A stretch of DNA of 34,755 nucleotides from assembly GCA_035686305.1 (NCBI GenBank), contig DASRZP010000046.1, positions 1 through 34,755 of the forward strand, given 5' to 3'. This stretch comes from Thermodesulfovibrionales bacterium (GTDB taxonomy: Bacteria; Nitrospirota; Thermodesulfovibrionia; Thermodesulfovibrionales; UBA9159). How positions within the stretch are numbered: position 1 is the first letter of the stretch; each line of letters begins with the position of its first letter. Positions 32,895 to 34,755 of the stretch are shown in pieces. The notes below the pieces were generated by a model. The model was given only the letters and a program-made list of their open reading frames with translations, had not been told where the DNA came from and did not search any database. The position numbers were made by a program, and so were the translations under genes.

Positions 32895-32984
32895 ACATAA
32901 CGAGATGCCTTAACCAGCGCAGGGAACAGCGCTTACAAAAAAGTGTCGCGTTTATTCAGCGTCTGGTTGAAGGCGTTGTTATGC
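32895..32984 (-). other. attC site 3
   Basis: 90 bases. On the minus strand it starts GCATAAC (32978-32984), then AACGCCTTCAACCAGACGC; the return arm is GCGCTGGTTAAGGC and the end is GTTATGT (32895-32901). The extra C (TTCAACC against TTAACC) and an extra A both lie in the first arm. It shares arms with attC 2 and is the clearest of the five. Confidence 0.82.
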
Positions 32985-33200
32985 CGCCGTAAGTTCCAAT
33001 TTGTCTTTTGTGATGCTCGGCAGGCGTATAGGAGCAAAGTACTTCTCCGGGTACAAGTAATCTTCGCCTGATTCATCAACGACCCTTATCTGATGATGTT
33101 TTTCAGCCGCCCTGTCGGTCAATACTTCGTATAGTTTTCTTTTCTCCAAGGATGCTTCGTAGCCGCGATTGTCAACACATATCATAAAATGTCTTTTCAT
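32979..33200 (-). CDS. Hypothetical protein, cassette 3
   Basis: 73 residues from the ATG at 33200, which has AGGAG 7 bases upstream; an ATG at 33215 overlapping the previous gene is the alternative. KRHFMICVDNRGYEASLEKRKLYEV and ESGEDYLYPEKYFAPI make up a small basic protein with an SH3-like look. I have seen similar uncharacterised proteins but know no function. Its stop codon lies in the R'' box of attC 3. Confidence 0.7.
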   Translation of the reverse strand: MKRHFMICVDNRGYEASLEKRKLYEVLTDRAAEKHHQIRVVDESGEDYLYPEKYFAPIRLPSITKDKLELTAA

Positions 33201-33211
33201 AGCCGTTCTCC

Positions 33212-33448
33212 TCATAAATATTTCTTAATTTTTGTTTCTCTTTTCCCGATGCCGTGCCCCTCGCACCAATGAACTTCTGCTTCAAGTACTGCACCGTCTT
33301 CCAGTTCTATACGGCAAATGCCTTTCATTTTTCTCCAGTTTGACTTTCCGTATATCTTGTTCAATCTGTTTAAATTTTCTATTCCATGTCCCGTAGCAAT
33401 TGTTTCGATTTCCCGTATCTTACCAATTATCTTGAAGTGCATGCTCAA
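33212..33448 (-). CDS. Hypothetical protein, cassette 3
   Basis: 78 residues: KIIGKIREIETIATGHGIENLN, KSNWRKMKGICRIELEDGAV and EVHWCEGHGIGKRETKIKKYL. No family is recognised with confidence; the small beta-rich appearance recalls uncharacterised proteins next to TA genes. The next gene begins at its stop codon, suggesting translational coupling. Confidence 0.65.
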   Translation of the reverse strand: MSMHFKIIGKIREIETIATGHGIENLNRLNKIYGKSNWRKMKGICRIELEDGAVLEAEVHWCEGHGIGKRETKIKKYL

Positions 33449-33495
33449 TTTTAATCATTTTTGAGAAAATTTGCATAGTTGGGCGTGTGCAAGGA

Positions 33496-33804
33496 TCAAT
33501 GGTCTATTAGCCTTAAACACAGTTTCGCAGCCAGATAGCCGCCTGCTATGAGGAAGAAAAGAAAATAAATACCAAACAATAGATAACTGAAAGCAAATAA
33601 AACACCACCCAACAAACCACTGCCGCTTATGAAAGCACCGAACAAATCGTTTACTACAAAATTAAAGGCAGGGGCGATAATGTGTTTCCAAAATGGCATG
33701 CCTACGAATAGTAATGCGGGGTAACCTGCGGCGGCTCCGATAACAAAGGAGAGAGCGACAAGGATGGTTCTTAGTATTCCGTTTCTTAGATTATCTGATG
33801 GCAT
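33496..33804 (-). CDS. Small multi-pass membrane protein, cassette 3
   Basis: 102 residues with three or four hydrophobic segments (LVALSFVIGAAAGYPALLFVG, FVVNDLFGAFISG, LLGGVLFAFSYLLFGIYFLFFLIAGGYLA). The ATG lies inside the R' box of attC 4 (GTTATGCC), so the gene begins at the very 5' end of its cassette and has no ribosome-binding site of its own. No family is recognised. Confidence 0.6.
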   Translation of the reverse strand: MPSDNLRNGILRTILVALSFVIGAAAGYPALLFVGMPFWKHIIAPAFNFVVNDLFGAFISGSGLLGGVLFAFSYLLFGIYFLFFLIAGGYLAAKLCLRLIDH

Positions 33805-33931
33805 AACGCGCCGGATGAGCCGCCGTTTGTTCGGCTGCTCGATCCGGATTGTTCGGCGTCGTCAGCAGCCGAACTCTCCGGGCGATCAGCCTCTTTCACG
33901 GCTCTGTCCTTGTCAATCCGGCGCGTTCGGC
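33801..33931 (-). other. attC site 4
   Basis: 131 bases. On the minus strand it starts GCCGAAC (33925-33931), with the arm GCGCCGGATTGAC and the return arm GGCTCATCCGGCGC, and ends at GTTATGC (33801-33807). Inside, GTTCGGCTGCT and AGCAGCCGAAC form a perfect 11-base stem. Its R'' GCCGAAC exactly complements the GTTCGGC at which the same cassette begins in attC 5, as expected for one excisable cassette. Confidence 0.65.
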
Positions 33932-34012
33932 GTCCCGGCGCTTTATAGTTGTCATATTTGTCGTATACAGTCCCTATTGGGCTGTTTATATTTCTGGTGT
34001 TGGAGGTTTGAT

Positions 34013-34078
34013 ATGATTTATTTCTTAGTAAAGTACCAGATGGCTATATCTTTAATTATATGGATAGTGCAGCTATGA
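34013..34078 (+). CDS. Possible hydrophobic mini-peptide
   Basis: A 21-residue frame, MIYFLVKYQMAISLIIWIVQL without the last residue being polar, preceded by TTGGAGGTTTGAT, an unusually strong Shine-Dalgarno. Its 3' end overlaps the 3' end of the small minus-strand gene. Short hydrophobic peptides with strong translation signals are typical of type I toxins, but no antitoxin RNA can be assigned. Confidence 0.3.
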   Translation: MIYFLVKYQMAISLIIWIVQL

Positions 34079-34202
34079 TTGCTGCGATTATTGCAATTAT
34101 TTCAGCCCGGCGTGCTCGGCGCTCAGTTGCTTTATTATCTTCTCGTATTGTTTTATGTAATTCTTCTACTGCGGCTGATACGAACTGTTCCGGTGGAGGC
34201 AT
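34056..34202 (-). CDS. Small amphipathic/membrane protein, cassette 2
   Basis: 48 residues: MPPPEQFVSAAVEELHKTI, then REDNKATERRARRAE and a hydrophobic tail IIAIIAAIIAALSI. The layout is a charged helix followed by a C-terminal membrane anchor. AAGGAG lies 12 bases before the ATG. It is the only minus-strand gene of this cassette. Confidence 0.5.
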   Translation of the reverse strand: MPPPEQFVSAAVEELHKTIREDNKATERRARRAEIIAIIAAIIAALSI

Positions 34203-34265
34203 GAAGTGATTTTCTCCTTCTTGCGGGCGTCCCTTTTAGACGTAGCCCGCACTGCCGTTATTATC

Positions 34266-34304
34266 TGCGCATCTGCGCACATGCCGACGGCATTGCGCAT
34301 GCGC
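34266..34304. repeat. Three consecutive palindromes
   Basis: TGCGCATCTGCGCA (34266-34279), ATGCCGACGGCAT (34281-34293) and GCGCATGCGC (34295-34304) follow each other almost without gaps, upstream of the 48-residue gene and just inside the cassette boundary. They could form a structured 5' leader or serve as binding sites. Confidence 0.5.
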
Positions 34305-34310
34305 CGGGAC

Positions 34311-34402
34311 GCCGAACGACATGCATCAGCCACGCCGCCCAAGACCAAAAGACGAAAGCAAAACGCACTTATTCGGCGTCGGGCTGGATGCTTTTGTTAT
34401 GT
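34311..34402 (-). other. attC site 5
   Basis: 92 bases. On the minus strand it starts ACATAAC (34396-34402), continues AAAAGCATCCAGCCCGACGCC, returns through GGCGTGGCTGATGC and ends at GTTCGGC (34311-34317). The first arm carries an extra C (GCATCCAGCC against GCATCAGCC), the standard attC polarity. Confidence 0.68.
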
Positions 34403-34416
34403 TTGTCTGCCTGTTT

Positions 34417-34614
34417 CTAATTATCAGTTTCATTGTATTTAGAGCAACCGGTGAATGTCGTCAGATCGGCACTGAGGTACATGCAGAATTTGGTCCAATG
34501 GGATTGATTGAAAATATCATCATAAGTGATAAGACCGAACATATAAAGGACGTTTTTGCCGCTGGCGAGGTCAGCAATGTCAGCTTTAGAAAAAAGTTTC
34601 TCTTTAACGGACAC
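34417..34614 (-). CDS. Hypothetical protein, possibly 5'-truncated, cassette 1
   Basis: 65 residues from a GTG start. ASGKNVLYMFGLITYDDIF and QSHWTKFC with a C-terminal YNETD resemble the C-terminal half of a family of uncharacterised proteins (pattern G-x-I-x-Y-x-D-x-FG...HWT-x-FC...YNE-x-D). The N-terminal half is missing and the frame is closed by a stop about 50 bases upstream, so this may be a decayed gene. Its stop lies 14 bases before the R'' box of attC 5, the usual cassette layout. Confidence 0.5.
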   Translation of the reverse strand: MSVKEKLFSKADIADLASGKNVLYMFGLITYDDIFNQSHWTKFCMYLSADLTTFTGCSKYNETDN

Positions 34615-34755
34615 GAAGTTGTCCCTTTCTCTCGTTGAAGTAGGAAGGACCCTGTTACTCCAAAATCGGCTTCACCAGAAGCCCCATGAGCGATTATTTC
34701 AGGCCGGGCCATATCTGAGTATCCCCCTTTAGGCAGCCTTTTGGGGGGCAAATCC

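Larger units (their letters stand above)
31475..34755 (-). mobile_element. Integron gene-cassette array (no integrase in window)
   Basis: Five attC-like imperfect palindromes of 58-131 bases separate small minus-strand genes, each gene or gene pair lying 5' of an attC in that direction. In all five the arm nearer the gene is longer by an unpaired base, mostly the C of a TCAA-like sequence, which is the known attC polarity. Several gene stop codons fall in or next to the R'' box. No integrase is visible, so this is either the inner part of a chromosomal integron or an attC cluster lacking an integrase. The array continues past the right edge. Confidence 0.75.

Noticed and set aside
33449-33495. 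A GCCCAAC box suggesting another attC
   Set aside because: Only 47 bases lie between two genes and no pairing second arm was found.
33764-34078. A 104-codon plus-strand gene
   Set aside because: It would read straight through attC 4; only the last 21 codons have a ribosome-binding site.
34166-34348. Minus-strand Arg-rich 60-codon frame
   Set aside because: It covers the three palindromes and part of attC 5 and overlaps a better-supported small gene in another frame.
31475-34755. Integron integrase gene
   Set aside because: No tyrosine-recombinase motif was found in any frame of this region; if present it lies beyond the right edge.

Overview
The window looks like a chromosomal segment of a Gram-negative (diderm) bacterium with moderately high G+C. 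It encodes RNase J (absent from enteric bacteria), FtsK, GlnD, TamB and a multi-POTRA BamA-like protein, and it carries a type I-C CRISPR locus, toxin-antitoxin (TA) pairs and integron cassettes. This mix would suit Nitrospirota or a deltaproteobacterial-type lineage. That placement is inference from gene content only; no rRNA or other phylogenetic marker is present.

Layout. (1) 1-13520 is core genome, all on the + strand: the 3' part of RNase J, a small membrane protein, ftsK, glnD, then an outer-membrane biogenesis cluster of tamB, a BamA/TamA-family protein with seven apparent POTRA repeats, and a SurA-like chaperone lacking its PPIase domain. (2) 13521-13969 holds a possible Cys-rich mini-protein and a DUF2934 gene. 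(3) 14066-20251 is a decayed type I-C CRISPR-Cas locus on the - strand. In transcription order it contains a cas3 stub, a REP-like element, a cas8c tail, intact cas7, a four-helix-bundle gene, a frameshifted cas4, a YefM-YoeB module (+ strand), a duplicated four-helix tail with an intact cas4, a DUF433-DUF5615 TA pair, cas1, cas2, a leader and a short array. (4) 20301-20838 is a Phd-RelE pair. (5) 21224-29333 (+) holds a tandem universal stress protein and a seven-gene pentose-phosphate operon (tkt, tal, rpiB, zwf, pgl, rpe-like, gnd) behind a near-consensus promoter. (6) 29416-31373 is a complete IS1634-type insertion sequence. (7) 31475 to the right edge is an array of small minus-strand genes separated by five attC-like imperfect palindromes, which I read as an integron cassette array with no integrase in the window.

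How it works together. The CRISPR locus has lost cas3, cas5c and nearly all of cas8c in one deletion, marked by a GGGACTGTCCC element between the two stubs. It keeps a complete adaptation set (cas4-cas1-cas2) and one backbone subunit (cas7). It should not interfere with targets on its own unless helped in trans. Three TA modules surround or interrupt it, and one is translationally coupled to cas1.

The most notable results are the cas3/cas8c deletion scar, the cas4 duplication and decay, the previously unannotated attC cassette array with TA-like cargo, the seven-POTRA BamA homologue beside TamB, and a ribulose-phosphate-epimerase-like protein lacking one canonical metal ligand inside an otherwise complete pentose-phosphate operon.
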